Positions 42,908 to 51,085 of a stretch of DNA of 64,000 bases are shown here, piece after piece. Position 1 is the stretch's first letter; each line of letters opens with the position of its first letter. Made by a program: the position numbers and the translations under genes. Source of the DNA: Lentzea sp. NBRC 102530 (GTDB lineage Bacteria; Actinomycetota; Actinomycetes; Mycobacteriales; Pseudonocardiaceae); the NCBI RefSeq assembly GCF_030269365.1, contig NZ_BSTF01000009.1:310001-374000 (forward strand). The letters run 5' to 3'. The notes under the pieces are model-generated. The model was not told the origin of the DNA. It ran no database searches and was given only the letters and a program-made list of their open reading frames with translations.

Positions 42908-43678
42908 CTATGCGTCCATCTGGGCGCTCCGCGGCGCGAGCGTCTCAGTAGAGCGTTGTTCAACGCGTTGCCGACGACCCGATCGCCTTTTCACCACAGC
43001 CAGCCGAGCCTGCGCGCCGTCCAGAGCCCGCTCCACGCAGAACCGGTAGAACTGCGCGTCTGACGCACGCAGGTGATCGATCGTCACGGCGCGCGACCGC
43101 AACCACTCCCCCATCGCCGCCATGCCCTCGTTGACCGGGTCGCCGGCCATCTCCGCGACCTCCCGCGCCAACTCGACCCGTTCGTCCGGATCGGCGTTGC
43201 GCTCGTCCTCGACCGCGATGAGGCTCAGCGCCGTGTTCGCGAGGTAGTTGTAGATCATCGCCGCCTCGTCGTCGAAGCCCGCCTCCCCCAGTACCCGCAT
43301 CCCCGCGTCGATCACCCGCTGCGCCCCGGCCACCGGCCCCAGCACCACCAGGTGCCGCGCGACGCCGGGATGATGCAACGCCACCCGGCGGATGTCCGTG
43401 AGCAGCACTCCGAACCACTGCCGCCAGGACAGGTCGAATTCGGGCAGCGGAATCAGCTCGACCACCCGCCGAGCGACCGACCGCACCAGCTGCCGACGTC
43501 CCCCGACGTGGTGGTAGACGACGGCCTGCGCCACCCCGAGCTCCTGCGCCAGAGCCCGGATCGTCCACCCGTCGATCCCGTGCCGCACGGTCAGCCGAAC
43601 CGCCGCCTCCACCACCTGGTCCGCGGTCATCGGCGGCAATCCGACCGAACTTCGGGACTTCGGAGGGTGAGACGTCAC
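42908..43678 (-). CDS. TetR family transcriptional regulator
   Basis: A 256-residue TetR protein. Its N-terminal helix-turn-helix reads MTADQVVEAAVRLTVRHGIDGWTIRALAQELGVAQAVVYHHVGG. A TetR_C-like effector domain follows. The last 30 residues are basic and low complexity. GTG at 43678 is preferred over a TTG one codon earlier. It lies 64 bases upstream of the LuxR gene on the same strand and closes the cluster on the right. It may respond to the product or an intermediate; the palindromes at 24483 and 37343 are possible targets. Confidence 0.87.
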   Translation of the reverse strand: MTSHPPKSRSSVGLPPMTADQVVEAAVRLTVRHGIDGWTIRALAQELGVAQAVVYHHVGGRRQLVRSVARRVVELIPLPEFDLSWRQWFGVLLTDIRRVALHHPGVARHLVVLGPVAGAQRVIDAGMRVLGEAGFDDEAAMIYNYLANTALSLIAVEDERNADPDERVELAREVAEMAGDPVNEGMAAMGEWLRSRAVTIDHLRASDAQFYRFCVERALDGAQARLAVVKRRSGRRQRVEQRSTETLAPRSAQMDA

Positions 43679-43822
43679 CAAAGCAGCATATTTCGCCCGA
43701 CCATCGACGTCTCCACCAGACCCGGACCACGTCAGAACCAGTCCCGGACATGAGCAACACCGCCCTGGTCAGCGCGGTGGCGCCGAACTCGGTCATACCG
43801 GTCTCGACAAGAGCTCCAGGCG

Positions 43823-43972
43823 GTGGCGAGGCGGTTCGACCTGAGCGACGCGCACTGGGAGCGGCTGGAGCCGTTGCTACCGGTGCCGCCCCGGCCGGGC
43901 CGGCCGTCGTTGTGGAGCAAGCGGCAGTTGATCGACGGGATCCGATGGAGGGTGCGCAGCCCACGTTCGGGT
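43823..43972 (+). mobile_element. IS5-family transposase N-terminal fragment
   Basis: About 50 residues (ARRFDLSDAHWERLEPLLP, then RPGRPSLWSKRQLIDGIRWRVR) match the N-terminal helix-turn-helix region of IS5/IS427-group transposases. The catalytic DDE part is absent. After RVR the reading frame runs into an unrelated sequence, so the element was truncated by deletion or recombination. No terminal inverted repeats were found. It marks the right border of the metallophore cluster as a recombination site. Confidence 0.75.
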
Positions 43973-44227
43973 GACAAGTCTGACAAGCTCGGCAACTACT
44001 ACGAGGGTCAGTGGATCATATGGCAGATCCTGGAAGTCACCGTTGGCCGCACGGAGTCGATCACCATCGAAGAGCTCAGCGACGGAGCCGAGTTCGTGCT
44101 CCGCTCAGGAACCAAGGTGGAGCTGCATCAGTTCAAGTTGCATCGGCGGAGATCCTCGACTTCGGACTGCCGGGCACCGCTTCCGCGAGGACGCACTGGT
44201 CGTACTACGCCGCAACGAGCGGGCTGA
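43973..44227 (+). pseudogene. Fragment of Cap4/DUF4297-like defence-type protein
   Basis: In frame with the transposase fragment, KSDKLGNYYEGQWIIWQILE, then TESITIEELSDGAEFVL and KVELHQFK, resemble the N-terminal nuclease-like region of large actinobacterial STAND/Cap4-type ATP-binding proteins (the pattern GNxYE..W......ITxE..GDGVEF...HQVK). Only about 55 residues survive before the sequence loses similarity and stops at 44227. The family match is from memory of the pattern and is tentative. Confidence 0.4.
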
Positions 44228-44438
44228 ACTCGCGCGACTCCGATCGCACGCCAAAGGCTGGCGGAACGACGGCAACGAAGCAGCGATCCTCGCGCGGCCC
44301 TCAACCATCAGGTTCTTCCGGACCCGCAGCTGCGCGACGGTCGCCAATCCGCCGTCGATGATCGTCGCGAAGGCCTGCACCGTCTCGAAGAGGTCGAACC
44401 CGGTCGATTCCGCGTCGCGCTGGACGATCAGGGCCCTG
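44228..44438. other. Mosaic of unassigned coding-like fragments
   Basis: Protein-like text appears on both strands: plus-strand EDALVVLRRNERAELARLRS (from about 44188) and minus-strand RALIVQRDAESTGFDLFETV and QAFATIIDGGLATVAQLRVR (from about 44430 down). Neither belongs to an intact gene with a believable start. Together with the two fragments to the left this looks like recombination debris. Confidence 0.3.
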
Positions 44439-44768
44439 TTAGAAGTTGACCTGGTCCGCGATGGGGTCGTCGAGGTTCTGGTCGTCTGCCCAGATGGCGA
44501 ACTCGACCTCGTTCGGCACGTCGCCGTCCGAAGTCAGCAAGGCGGAGACCCTCGCACCCTTCGGTACCGAGATGATGATAAGCCTGCGGTCCAGGTCGCT
44601 GTCGAAGGAGTCCACCATCGGCACACCGGGAGTTCCCTCCTCGTACAGCCTCCAAGCGAAGCCACCCGGCGCTGCGGTGAGCGCGAAGAGGATCAAACTC
44701 AGCACCAGGTAGCGGGCAGGACTCCGCTCGATCTTGCTGCTGCGCAAGCGACAGCCCTGGACAGCCAA
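44439..44768 (-). CDS. Small membrane-anchored protein of unknown function
   Basis: Up to 109 residues with one hydrophobic segment (YLVLSLILFALTAAPGGFAW) after a short basic N-terminus. An acidic, probably extracytoplasmic domain follows, containing RRLIIISVPKGARVSALL and EVEFAIWADDQNLDDP. The longest frame starts at a TTG, and a shorter start is possible, so the 5' end is uncertain. No family recognised. It lies between debris and an empty stretch, and could itself be acquired. Confidence 0.45.
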   Translation of the reverse strand: MAVQGCRLRSSKIERSPARYLVLSLILFALTAAPGGFAWRLYEEGTPGVPMVDSFDSDLDRRLIIISVPKGARVSALLTSDGDVPNEVEFAIWADDQNLDDPIADQVNF

Positions 44769-45107
44769 TCGGAGTGACCGGATCGGGTGGTTTCTTGATC
44801 ATGAGAAACGCGACCGATCGCAGACGACCGCCGCGTCAGCTACATCATCCACCTGCAGGGCGCGACCCGCGGACAGCCTTTGCACTACTGGCGCCGTCAC
44901 CACCGACGGCACGCGGCGTGCCGCAATCGACCGGTCCGCACGTGGACACCTGTCGGTGGGGAGATCACAAGGTCCCCGGTGGCCACGCGCTCACCTGTCC
45001 ACGTCCGCCAAGAGATGACGACCGACCGCTCCATCAGGTGCCGGCCGCGACCTCGGTCTTGGGATGGTGGTCTCTGTCGGACATCCGCCCCTTCGCAATC
45101 GTTCGGA
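44769..45107. other. 339-base stretch with no convincing gene
   Basis: Open frames exist on both strands but show low-complexity, shadow-like translations without ribosome sites or recognisable domains. No strong repeat or hairpin was noticed. Confidence 0.4.
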
Positions 45108-45842
45108 TCACTCCGTCGTCGGTCCTTCGTTGCGAGTGAGAGGCTCGCCGAGGTCGTTGTCCAACGGGCGGAACACGGTCTGTGCGACCAAGAGTCGCAC
45201 GGATTGCGCGTCACCCTCGTTCAGCCCTGCGACGAACGGCCGTACCGCGGTCATCGCGAGGAAAGTCGCCCTGGCCTTCCTGGACTCCCTGCGGTGCTGA
45301 CCGGACTCGCGGGCCGCGTAGTAGAAGATCGGCGCTACCGCCAAGGTGACCAGTGCCTTGAACGCCGTTGCCGCCGCGTTCACCCCTTGCCGCGCCAGCA
45401 GGGTGTCCGTGGCCACCCAGGCGAGCATCGCCACGCCCACAGCACCGACGACGAACGCCAGGAGGCGCAGCCTGTCCGCGGTCCTTCGCTCCTGCTCGGC
45501 CCAGGCGAGGTGGTCACCAGCGATCACCCCGCCCGCCACGGCCGCAGCCGTTTTCTCGACGTCCTCACACAAGCGCTGCAACGCCGCCAGGTGTGCGGCC
45601 GCCTCACGGCGCTCCTCTTCCCGCAGGCCGTCCACGGTTCGCTGCGCGTTGTCCTGAACAGCGGTGAGCGCGGCCTGCCAGGCGGTCTCCAGGCTTCCGA
45701 TGGTGCGTTCGGTGTCTCGTTCCGCCTGGTCGGTGGCTGTTCGGAGCCGGGTGGCCGCCGTGTTCGCGACCTCGATGGTCCGATCTGACCTGTCCGTGAT
45801 CTGAGCCGGTGGGTGGGTGTCGGAGATCGCGCTTCTGGGCAT
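45108..45842 (-). CDS. Coiled-coil protein with two membrane segments, unknown function
   Basis: A 244-residue protein. The first 110 residues are Ala/Glu/Arg-rich and helical (TAATRLRTATDQAERDTERT, LREEERREAAAHLAALQR), likely a coiled coil. Two hydrophobic helices follow (LLAFVVGAVGVAMLAWVA and ALVTLAVAPIFYYAA). The C-terminal 60 residues are soluble. No family recognised. It is divergent from the DUF2188 gene, with 33 bases between the starts. Confidence 0.65.
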   Translation of the reverse strand: MPRSAISDTHPPAQITDRSDRTIEVANTAATRLRTATDQAERDTERTIGSLETAWQAALTAVQDNAQRTVDGLREEERREAAAHLAALQRLCEDVEKTAAAVAGGVIAGDHLAWAEQERRTADRLRLLAFVVGAVGVAMLAWVATDTLLARQGVNAAATAFKALVTLAVAPIFYYAARESGQHRRESRKARATFLAMTAVRPFVAGLNEGDAQSVRLLVAQTVFRPLDNDLGEPLTRNEGPTTE

Positions 45843-45875
45843 CCGGTGTCACGACCGAACGAGCGAGGAGGCGTG

Positions 45876-46103
45876 ATGCAGGGCGACGTCGAGACCTACC
45901 ACGAGAACGGCACGTGGAAGAACAAGGTCGAAGGCAACGCGCAAGCGTCCAGCACGCACGACACGAAGGACGAGGCCGTCGCGAAGGGCCGCGAGATGGC
46001 GATCGAACGCGGTGCCGAGCACGTCATCAAGAACCTGGACGGCACGATCGGCGAGAAGAACACCTACCCGCGCAGCAGCGACCCCCGCAACATCCCCGGC
46101 TGA
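45876..46103 (+). CDS. DUF2188-domain small protein
   Basis: A 75-residue protein with the DUF2188 pattern: NGTWKNKVEGNAQASSTHDTK, then a helix DEAVAKGREMAIERGAEHVIKNLDGTIGEKNTYP. Many actinobacteria carry this small domain next to stress genes; its function is unknown. The ATG at 45876 is preceded by GAGGAGG (45866-45872) at close spacing, which decides the start over upstream codons. Confidence 0.85.
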   Translation: MQGDVETYHENGTWKNKVEGNAQASSTHDTKDEAVAKGREMAIERGAEHVIKNLDGTIGEKNTYPRSSDPRNIPG

Positions 46104-46172
46104 GTCCGGGCGAGCGGGCCGGGGCCCACCGGGCTCCGGCCCGCTCAGGCGGTTGCCGGCGAGGACTCCGGG

Positions 46173-46982
46173 TCAACGACCGGCCTCAGTGGACGGTGGC
46201 AGCGCGAAGGTCTCTCCCCGGCCGACCACCCGGACGTCGAACGACCTCGGGCGTCCCGAGATCTCCGAGGTGAAATCGGACAGCGGTGACTTCATGACGC
46301 CGTACTCCTCGTAGTGCACCGGCACGGTGACGCCAGGAGCGAGGAGTTCGACGAGGTCGGCACCCTGCCGGCCGTCCATCGTGAGCAACACCCCGAGCAC
46401 CTTCGTACCGCCGAGGTGCACGACCGCGAGGTCGATGCCGCCGAAGCGGTCCCGGATCCCGCTCAGCGCCGGATGCACCAGGGTGTCGCCGCTGAGGTAG
46501 ATCCGGAACGGCACGGCGCCCGCCGTCTCCCGGTACTCGAGCATCGTGCCCATCACCGGCGGCAACAGACGCCGCAACGGCCCCAGCGCGTGCGCACCCG
46601 GCAGCGACGTGATCGTCAGCCTGGCCGCGCCACGGGACAGGGTCGTGGTCTCCCACGTCCGCAACGGTGCCGCTTCGCGGAATCCTCTGCGAGCCAGGCG
46701 TTTCGCCGCGTGCGGGGTGGTGAGCACGGGAACGTCGCGCCGGAGCTCCCGGCTCGCCACCCGGTCGAAGTGGTCGCCGTGCAGGTGGGACAGCACCACG
46801 GCGTCCAACGCGGGCAGGTCCGCGATCTCGATCGCCGGGTCGGTGAGCCGGCGCGACACGATGCCCTGACCGATGTGCGTCCACTGTCCTTTGTGGAGGA
46901 AGTTGGGATCGGTCAGCACCGTGAAGGGCCCCAGCCGGAGCACCGTGGTCGCGTTGCCCACGAACTGGAGGGAACCGGTCAC
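46173..46982 (-). CDS. MBL-fold metal-dependent hydrolase (UlaG-like)
   Basis: A 269-residue metallo-beta-lactamase-fold protein with the zinc motif LSHLHGDHFD (HxHxDH) near residue 65. Additional ligands are probably His in TSLPGAHALG, Asp in LSGDTLVHP and His in TVPVHYEEYG. The opening LQFVGNATTVLRLGPFTVLTDPNF is typical of the UlaG/RomA-like group, which includes lactonases and N-acylphosphatidylethanolamine hydrolases; substrate unknown. GTG start at 46982. It lies six bases downstream of a small acidic gene on the same strand. Confidence 0.85.
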   Translation of the reverse strand: MTGSLQFVGNATTVLRLGPFTVLTDPNFLHKGQWTHIGQGIVSRRLTDPAIEIADLPALDAVVLSHLHGDHFDRVASRELRRDVPVLTTPHAAKRLARRGFREAAPLRTWETTTLSRGAARLTITSLPGAHALGPLRRLLPPVMGTMLEYRETAGAVPFRIYLSGDTLVHPALSGIRDRFGGIDLAVVHLGGTKVLGVLLTMDGRQGADLVELLAPGVTVPVHYEEYGVMKSPLSDFTSEISGRPRSFDVRVVGRGETFALPPSTEAGR

Positions 46983-46988
46983 GCCCGC

Positions 46989-47177
46989 TCACCCCTCGTC
47001 GGGGTCGTCGGCGGCCGAGTAGTCCGAGATGCCGACGTTGCCGGTCGGGTTCGGTTCGGGGTGCACTGAACCGGACCCGCTCCTTCCCGGCACCGCTTCG
47101 TCCTCGTCCGCTTCGTCGAGCGGGGCGCGGCTGGCTTCGTCGTACTCGTGTTCTGGGTCCTGCCGTTCGGTGCTCAT
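46989..47177 (-). CDS. Small acidic hypothetical protein
   Basis: A 62-residue, Asp/Glu-rich, apparently disordered protein (DPEHEYDEASRAPLDEADED) ending in NVGISDYSAADDPDEG. The ATG at 47177 is chosen over a longer frame because the upstream part is basic and low complexity. Similar tiny acidic proteins occur near stress genes in actinobacteria. It sits between the dehydrogenase and the hydrolase on the same strand. Confidence 0.5.
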   Translation of the reverse strand: MSTERQDPEHEYDEASRAPLDEADEDEAVPGRSGSGSVHPEPNPTGNVGISDYSAADDPDEG

Positions 47178-47220
47178 GCCGTCGGCTACCCCCGTTCCGT
47201 CCTGTTGAACGCGGGCGGGA

Positions 47221-48390
47221 TCAGAACCGGAAGACCGATCGGAGGCAGTCGTCCTCCTTCTTCTTGAACAGCTCGTAGCCACGCGCCCCTTCACTGAGCG
47301 GCATGACGTGCGTGGCGAGGTGGTCGGTCACGAGCTCGCCGGAAGCGATGCGGTCCAGCAGCATCGGGATGTAGCGCTGTCCGTGCTGCTGAGCGCCTCG
47401 CACGGTCAGGCCCTTGTTCATCAGAGCGCCCAACGGGAACATGTCGACCACACCGGTGAAGACGCCCAGCACGAACACCGAACCGCCCTTGCGGCAGTTG
47501 TAGATCGCCTCGCGCACCGCGATCGGGCGGTCCATCTCCAGCTTCAGCTTGCTCTTCACCTGGTCGTAGACGTACTGCGGTCCCGTGGAGTGCGCTTCGC
47601 AGCCGACCGCCTCGATGCACACGTCGGGCCCCCGGCCGCCCGTCGTTTCCAGCAGCGCGTCGCCCACCTGGTCGTTGGCGTAGTTGATCGTCTCCACGCC
47701 GAACGCCAGCTCGGCCTGCCGCAGCCGGTAGTCGAAGCGATCGATCACGATCACGCGCTCGGCGCCCAGCAGCTGAGCCGCGCGGGCAGCCATCTGCCCC
47801 ACCGCGCCAGCACCCCACACCGCGACGACATCGCCCCGTTGCACCCCGCCCAGATCGGCGCCCATCCAGCCGGTCGGGCCCGAGTCCGAGGCGAACAGGG
47901 CGCTCATGTCGTCCACGGCCTCGGGGATCTGGAACGCGGTGTGGTCGGCGAAGGGCACCCGCACGTACTCCGCGTGGCTGCCCCGGAAGCCGCCCATGGC
48001 GTGCGAATAACCGAAGATGCCACCGGGGTCGGAGCCCCACAGGTGCTGCGTGATCGCCGGGTTGGTGTTCGTGTTGTCGCACAACGAGTACAGCTCGTTG
48101 CGGCAGTACCAGCACCGTCCGCAGACGATGAACGAGCACACCACGACCCGGTCTCCCGGCCGGTGCTTGGTGACTCCGGGTCCGACCTCGACGACCTCGC
48201 CCATGAACTCGTGGCCGATCACGTCGCCGGCCTGCATGAACGGGATGTGACCGGTCAGCAGGTGCAGGTCGGAGCCGCACACGGTGCTCAGCCGTACCTT
48301 CAGGATCATGTCCTGGTCGTTCAGCAACTGCGGGTCGGGCACGTCCTGCACGCGGACGTCGTTGATCCCCTCCCCGCACAACGCCTTCAC
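47221..48390 (-). CDS. Zinc-dependent alcohol/formaldehyde dehydrogenase-like
   Basis: A 389-residue medium-chain dehydrogenase. Catalytic zinc ligands are in STVCGSDLH and DVIGHEFMGEV; the structural zinc lobe is CGRCWYCRNELYSLC; the NAD-binding motif is VWGAGAVGQMAARAAQLLGA. The long form with a segment between the lobes (QHLWGSDPGGIFGYSHAMGG) matches glutathione-independent formaldehyde dehydrogenase-like proteins. Substrate is not certain. The GTG start overlaps the stop of the upstream SRPBCC-like gene by four bases. Confidence 0.88.
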   Translation of the reverse strand: MKALCGEGINDVRVQDVPDPQLLNDQDMILKVRLSTVCGSDLHLLTGHIPFMQAGDVIGHEFMGEVVEVGPGVTKHRPGDRVVVCSFIVCGRCWYCRNELYSLCDNTNTNPAITQHLWGSDPGGIFGYSHAMGGFRGSHAEYVRVPFADHTAFQIPEAVDDMSALFASDSGPTGWMGADLGGVQRGDVVAVWGAGAVGQMAARAAQLLGAERVIVIDRFDYRLRQAELAFGVETINYANDQVGDALLETTGGRGPDVCIEAVGCEAHSTGPQYVYDQVKSKLKLEMDRPIAVREAIYNCRKGGSVFVLGVFTGVVDMFPLGALMNKGLTVRGAQQHGQRYIPMLLDRIASGELVTDHLATHVMPLSEGARGYELFKKKEDDCLRSVFRF

Positions 48391-48794
48391 AGCCGACCAC
48401 CTCCGCCTGCGCGGCTCGTCACCAGTTGCAGCGCCTTGCCCATCGGACCGGGGTGGGTCGGTGCCACGTCGGGCCGGACCACCTCGCCCGCTTCGAGCAC
48501 CGCCTTCATCCGGCGCGGTGCGAGCCTGAGTTCGTGGCGCGGCACGTCACCGGACGCCTTCGCCACCAGTTCGGTGCCCTTGTCACCCGTCGCCGGCCGG
48601 ACCTGGAACTCGACCTGGCCGTGCAGGTGTGCGAGGTCCTCCGGGAGGGAGGCCCGCACCTCCTCGGGCGCGCGGCTCACCGTCACGACCGGCCAGCGGT
48701 CACTCGGCTGGACCGCCGCCGCGCGTCGCCGCCTCACCACCGCGTACGCCGCCACCACACCTGCTGTCACGGCTGCTTTTCCTGCTGTGTTCAT
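48387..48794 (-). CDS. Membrane-anchored SRPBCC-like small protein
   Basis: A 135-residue protein with an N-terminal helix (TAGKAAVTAGVVAAYAVV) followed by arginines. Its soluble part (WPVVTVSRAPEEVRASL, then VEFQVRPATGDKGTELVAKA and MKAVLEAGEVV) resembles half of an SRPBCC/polyketide-cyclase-like fold. The ATG at 48794 fits the hydrophobic N-terminus; the longer frame upstream lacks coding character. It is coupled to the dehydrogenase gene downstream (GTGA overlap). Confidence 0.65.
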   Translation of the reverse strand: MNTAGKAAVTAGVVAAYAVVRRRRAAAVQPSDRWPVVTVSRAPEEVRASLPEDLAHLHGQVEFQVRPATGDKGTELVAKASGDVPRHELRLAPRRMKAVLEAGEVVRPDVAPTHPGPMGKALQLVTSRAGGGGRL

Positions 48795-48930
48795 GCTTTC
48801 CGTCCTCCCTCGCGGGTCAGGAGGGCCGGGGATACCCGTGCCGGCGCGGAACAACCGGGCGGGACCGCACTGGTTCGACGCGGTTGGCGCGGGTACCACC
48901 CCGTTACCGACAACCCCATGGGAGGCAACG

Positions 48931-49173
48931 ATGGCAACCGGTGAGACCGGTTTCGACGACGTCACCTACGACCTGATCTCCTTGCAGTACCACGCGCTCA
49001 AGGCCGGACACGACTACGGCCAGTACGTCCGCGACGCGGACAACGCGGGCCGTCAGGACATCGCCGACTTCTTCCGCAAGGTCATGGAGGAGGACTCGAC
49101 GCGGGCCAAGCAGTGCCACACCTTCATCTCGGAACTGTCCGGGTCGAGCGCTTCGGGACCCGCGGTCAGCTGA
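48931..49173 (+). CDS. Small helical protein, ferritin-like character
   Basis: An 80-residue protein predicted to be two helices (YDLISLQYHALKAGHDYGQY and IADFFRKVMEEDSTRAKQCH) with Glu/His spacing that recalls ferritin-like or Dps-like helices, but too short for a full four-helix bundle unless it dimerises. ATG 48931 follows GGGAGG (48920-48925). The family is not named with confidence. Confidence 0.65.
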   Translation: MATGETGFDDVTYDLISLQYHALKAGHDYGQYVRDADNAGRQDIADFFRKVMEEDSTRAKQCHTFISELSGSSASGPAVS

Positions 49174-49269
49174 GACGTGGCCGAGGTCGTGCACCGGCTT
49201 CCGTTCGCCCGTGCAGGGCGCGGACAGCCGGGCACGACCTCATTCCTCTCAACGCGGCGGCACCTGGGC

Positions 49270-49761
49270 TCAGCGTGCTGACGTCGCCCCGCTCAGGGAG
49301 CTCGGCGCGTCCACGTGTGCGTCCTCCTCCACACTGACGCCGAGTCGTTCCACCAGTTCGCCGCCCAGCCAGCCGCCGAGCCCGCCCGCGAGCAGACCCA
49401 GCCAGCCCGCGATCACCGCGGGCCACGTCGGACCCCAGTCCGGGGCGCCCAGCCGCAGCGCCCAGCTCACCGCGAACACCACCAGCACGGCGGCGTTCAC
49501 CACGCCGTGCAGCAACCCGATCCGCCGCGCCCGCGTGCCGCGCGGCACGACGAGCCACCAGTCCAGCCAGCCGGTCGCCGCGGTGACCACGCCCATCAGC
49601 AGACCGGCGGCGATCAGGTGCGCCGAGGTGAAGGCGAAGCTCCCCCGCTCGGTCACGAGGTACAGCACGTCGAACCCGACGGCCGTGGTCAGCAGCCCGA
49701 GCGGGAAGACGATCAGGATCGGGTGGACGGCGTGGCCCGCTGCCCGGACACGACTGCGCAT
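49270..49761 (-). CDS. DUF2231-domain membrane protein
   Basis: A 163-residue protein with four hydrophobic segments. It starts with GHAVHPILIVFPLGLLTTAVGFD, the DUF2231 hallmark HPxLxxFPLG. ATGWLDWW follows, then helices around LLHGVVNAAVLVVFAVSW and GWLGLLAGGLGGWLGGELV. Function unknown; often near redox or stress genes. The ATG at 49761 has GAAAGGA a few bases upstream. Confidence 0.82.
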   Translation of the reverse strand: MRSRVRAAGHAVHPILIVFPLGLLTTAVGFDVLYLVTERGSFAFTSAHLIAAGLLMGVVTAATGWLDWWLVVPRGTRARRIGLLHGVVNAAVLVVFAVSWALRLGAPDWGPTWPAVIAGWLGLLAGGLGGWLGGELVERLGVSVEEDAHVDAPSSLSGATSAR

Positions 49762-49828
49762 CGAAGAGTCCTTTCGTGAGAACGGCTGACCGAGGCGTAC
49801 CCGCGGACGGAGCGGATACCCGTGGGTC

Positions 49829-50146
49829 ATGAAGACCGACGAACTGCGGAAGTTCGTCCTCGACCGGCTCGACGAGGACGAACGACGCCTTGCTGACGAG
49901 GAACTGCCCCTGCTCGACGAGGCGGAGGGCCGCGGCGAGCTGCGCATCGTCCGCTCGGACGACGGGAAGGGGCTGCTCCTGCTGCCCGGCCCGATCCAGG
50001 CCCCGGACGAACGGGAGCTGGTGCCGTTCGGGGAGAAGGTCGCGCTGCTGCGCGGCGAGGTCGAGAAGACGACCGACGAGGCCACGTTGCGCCTGCTCGC
50101 CGGCGCTTTCGACACCCACCACGGGTGGCAGGAGGAATGGCGATGA
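49829..50146 (+). CDS. DUF6221-like small protein
   Basis: A 105-residue, highly charged protein starting KTDELRKFVLDRLDEDERR. It ends in LRLLAGAFDTHHGWQEEWR, similar in layout to the actinobacterial DUF6221 family (N-terminal helix with LxxRLDEDE, C-terminal W..EWR). Function unknown. Its stop region overlaps the start of the next small gene by four bases. Confidence 0.65.
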   Translation: MKTDELRKFVLDRLDEDERRLADEELPLLDEAEGRGELRIVRSDDGKGLLLLPGPIQAPDERELVPFGEKVALLRGEVEKTTDEATLRLLAGAFDTHHGWQEEWR

Positions 50147-50319
50147 CCACGCCGGAACCCGATCGCGCGACCGCGGAGAGCGAACTGGAGGACGCGGACA
50201 TCGGCGGTGAGCACACCCGTCCCACCGTCGCCGACGAGAACACCGGAGGCCCGCACCGGGGCCCGGACGAGTCCGAACCCGAGGGCAGGGGCGGGGACGG
50301 CGGCATGGACCCCGCCTAG
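50143..50319 (+). CDS. Small acidic disordered protein
   Basis: A 58-residue acidic protein without hydrophobic segments (EPDRATAESELEDADIGGEH), comparable with the tiny acidic protein at 46989. ATG 50143 lies six bases after GGAGGA (50131-50136) and overlaps the preceding stop; an in-frame ATG at 50137 is too close to that site. Confidence 0.5.
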   Translation: MTTPEPDRATAESELEDADIGGEHTRPTVADENTGGPHRGPDESEPEGRGGDGGMDPA

Positions 50320-50363
50320 TGTGCGACGGCGGGGCGAGCCGCGAGCGCGAACGTGAGCCGCGA

Positions 50364-50398
50364 GCGTGAGGCGTGAGGCGTGAGGCGTGAGGCGTGAG
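50364..50398. repeat. Tandem heptamer repeat (GCGTGAG)5
   Basis: Five perfect head-to-tail copies of GCGTGAG fill 50364-50398, with degenerate copies just upstream (GCGAACGTGAGCCGCGAGC, 50346-50364). They sit in the 133-base gap between the stops of convergent genes at 50319 and 50453. This is a typical slippage-prone repeat and could vary between strains. Confidence 0.85.
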
Positions 50399-50452
50399 CC
50401 TCGAGAGTTCCGGGGCGGGCCGCGAATCGACGCGGCCCGCCCCGATCACGCC

Positions 50453-51085
50453 CTATCGGCCCGTCGCCTCGCCGGAGACCCGCTGGCCGGACTCGCGGGC
50501 ATGATCGCCCACGTCCTGAGCCGCGTCCTTCGCTTCCGCGGCAGTGGTGTGCGCCGCCTCCGAGGCGACCTGCTTCACCTCGTCCGACGCGGCGCTCACC
50601 GACGACTTCACGCCCTCCTTGAGGTGCTGCGCCGACTCCGACAAGGCCTCCTTGGCGGGGTCCACCACGTCGCTGAGGCCGTCGGAGAGTTGTTGCACCG
50701 CCTGCTTCTCCGCGTCCGTGCTCGGCAGGACCGCGGCGAGCAGCAGCCCGCTGCCGAACGCGATGAGGCCTGCCGCGAGCGGACTTCCCTGCGTCTGGCG
50801 CGCCACCTGGCGCGGTGCGTCCTGCACCGCCTGCACGGCCTGGTCCGCCCGTTCGGCGACGGCGTGCCCGGCGTCGTGTCCCTGGTGCCGCGCGGTCGAC
50901 GCGGCGTCCGAGGCGGTGCCCATCACCTTCTCCTTCATCGAGACCAGGCCTCGCCGCACTCCCCGGACGCGGCGCTCGGCGATGCTGCTCGGACGTGCGT
51001 GGTCGACCAGGCGGTTGGCGTCGGTGCGCAACTCCGCACGGGTCACCTCGATCTCACGCCTTATTTGGTCGGGTGTTTCGCCCAT
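50453..51085 (-). CDS. DUF3618-domain envelope/stress protein
   Basis: A 210-residue protein with the DUF3618 N-terminus PDQIRREIEVTRAELRTDAN. A helical Ala/Gln-rich middle follows, then one hydrophobic segment (LAAGLIAFGSGLLLAAVLP), and an amphipathic Lys/Ala/Glu helix tail resembling LEA-type proteins. Last gene of a three-gene unit with the holin-like protein; starts overlap by 25 bases. Confidence 0.8.
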   Translation of the reverse strand: MGETPDQIRREIEVTRAELRTDANRLVDHARPSSIAERRVRGVRRGLVSMKEKVMGTASDAASTARHQGHDAGHAVAERADQAVQAVQDAPRQVARQTQGSPLAAGLIAFGSGLLLAAVLPSTDAEKQAVQQLSDGLSDVVDPAKEALSESAQHLKEGVKSSVSAASDEVKQVASEAAHTTAAEAKDAAQDVGDHARESGQRVSGEATGR

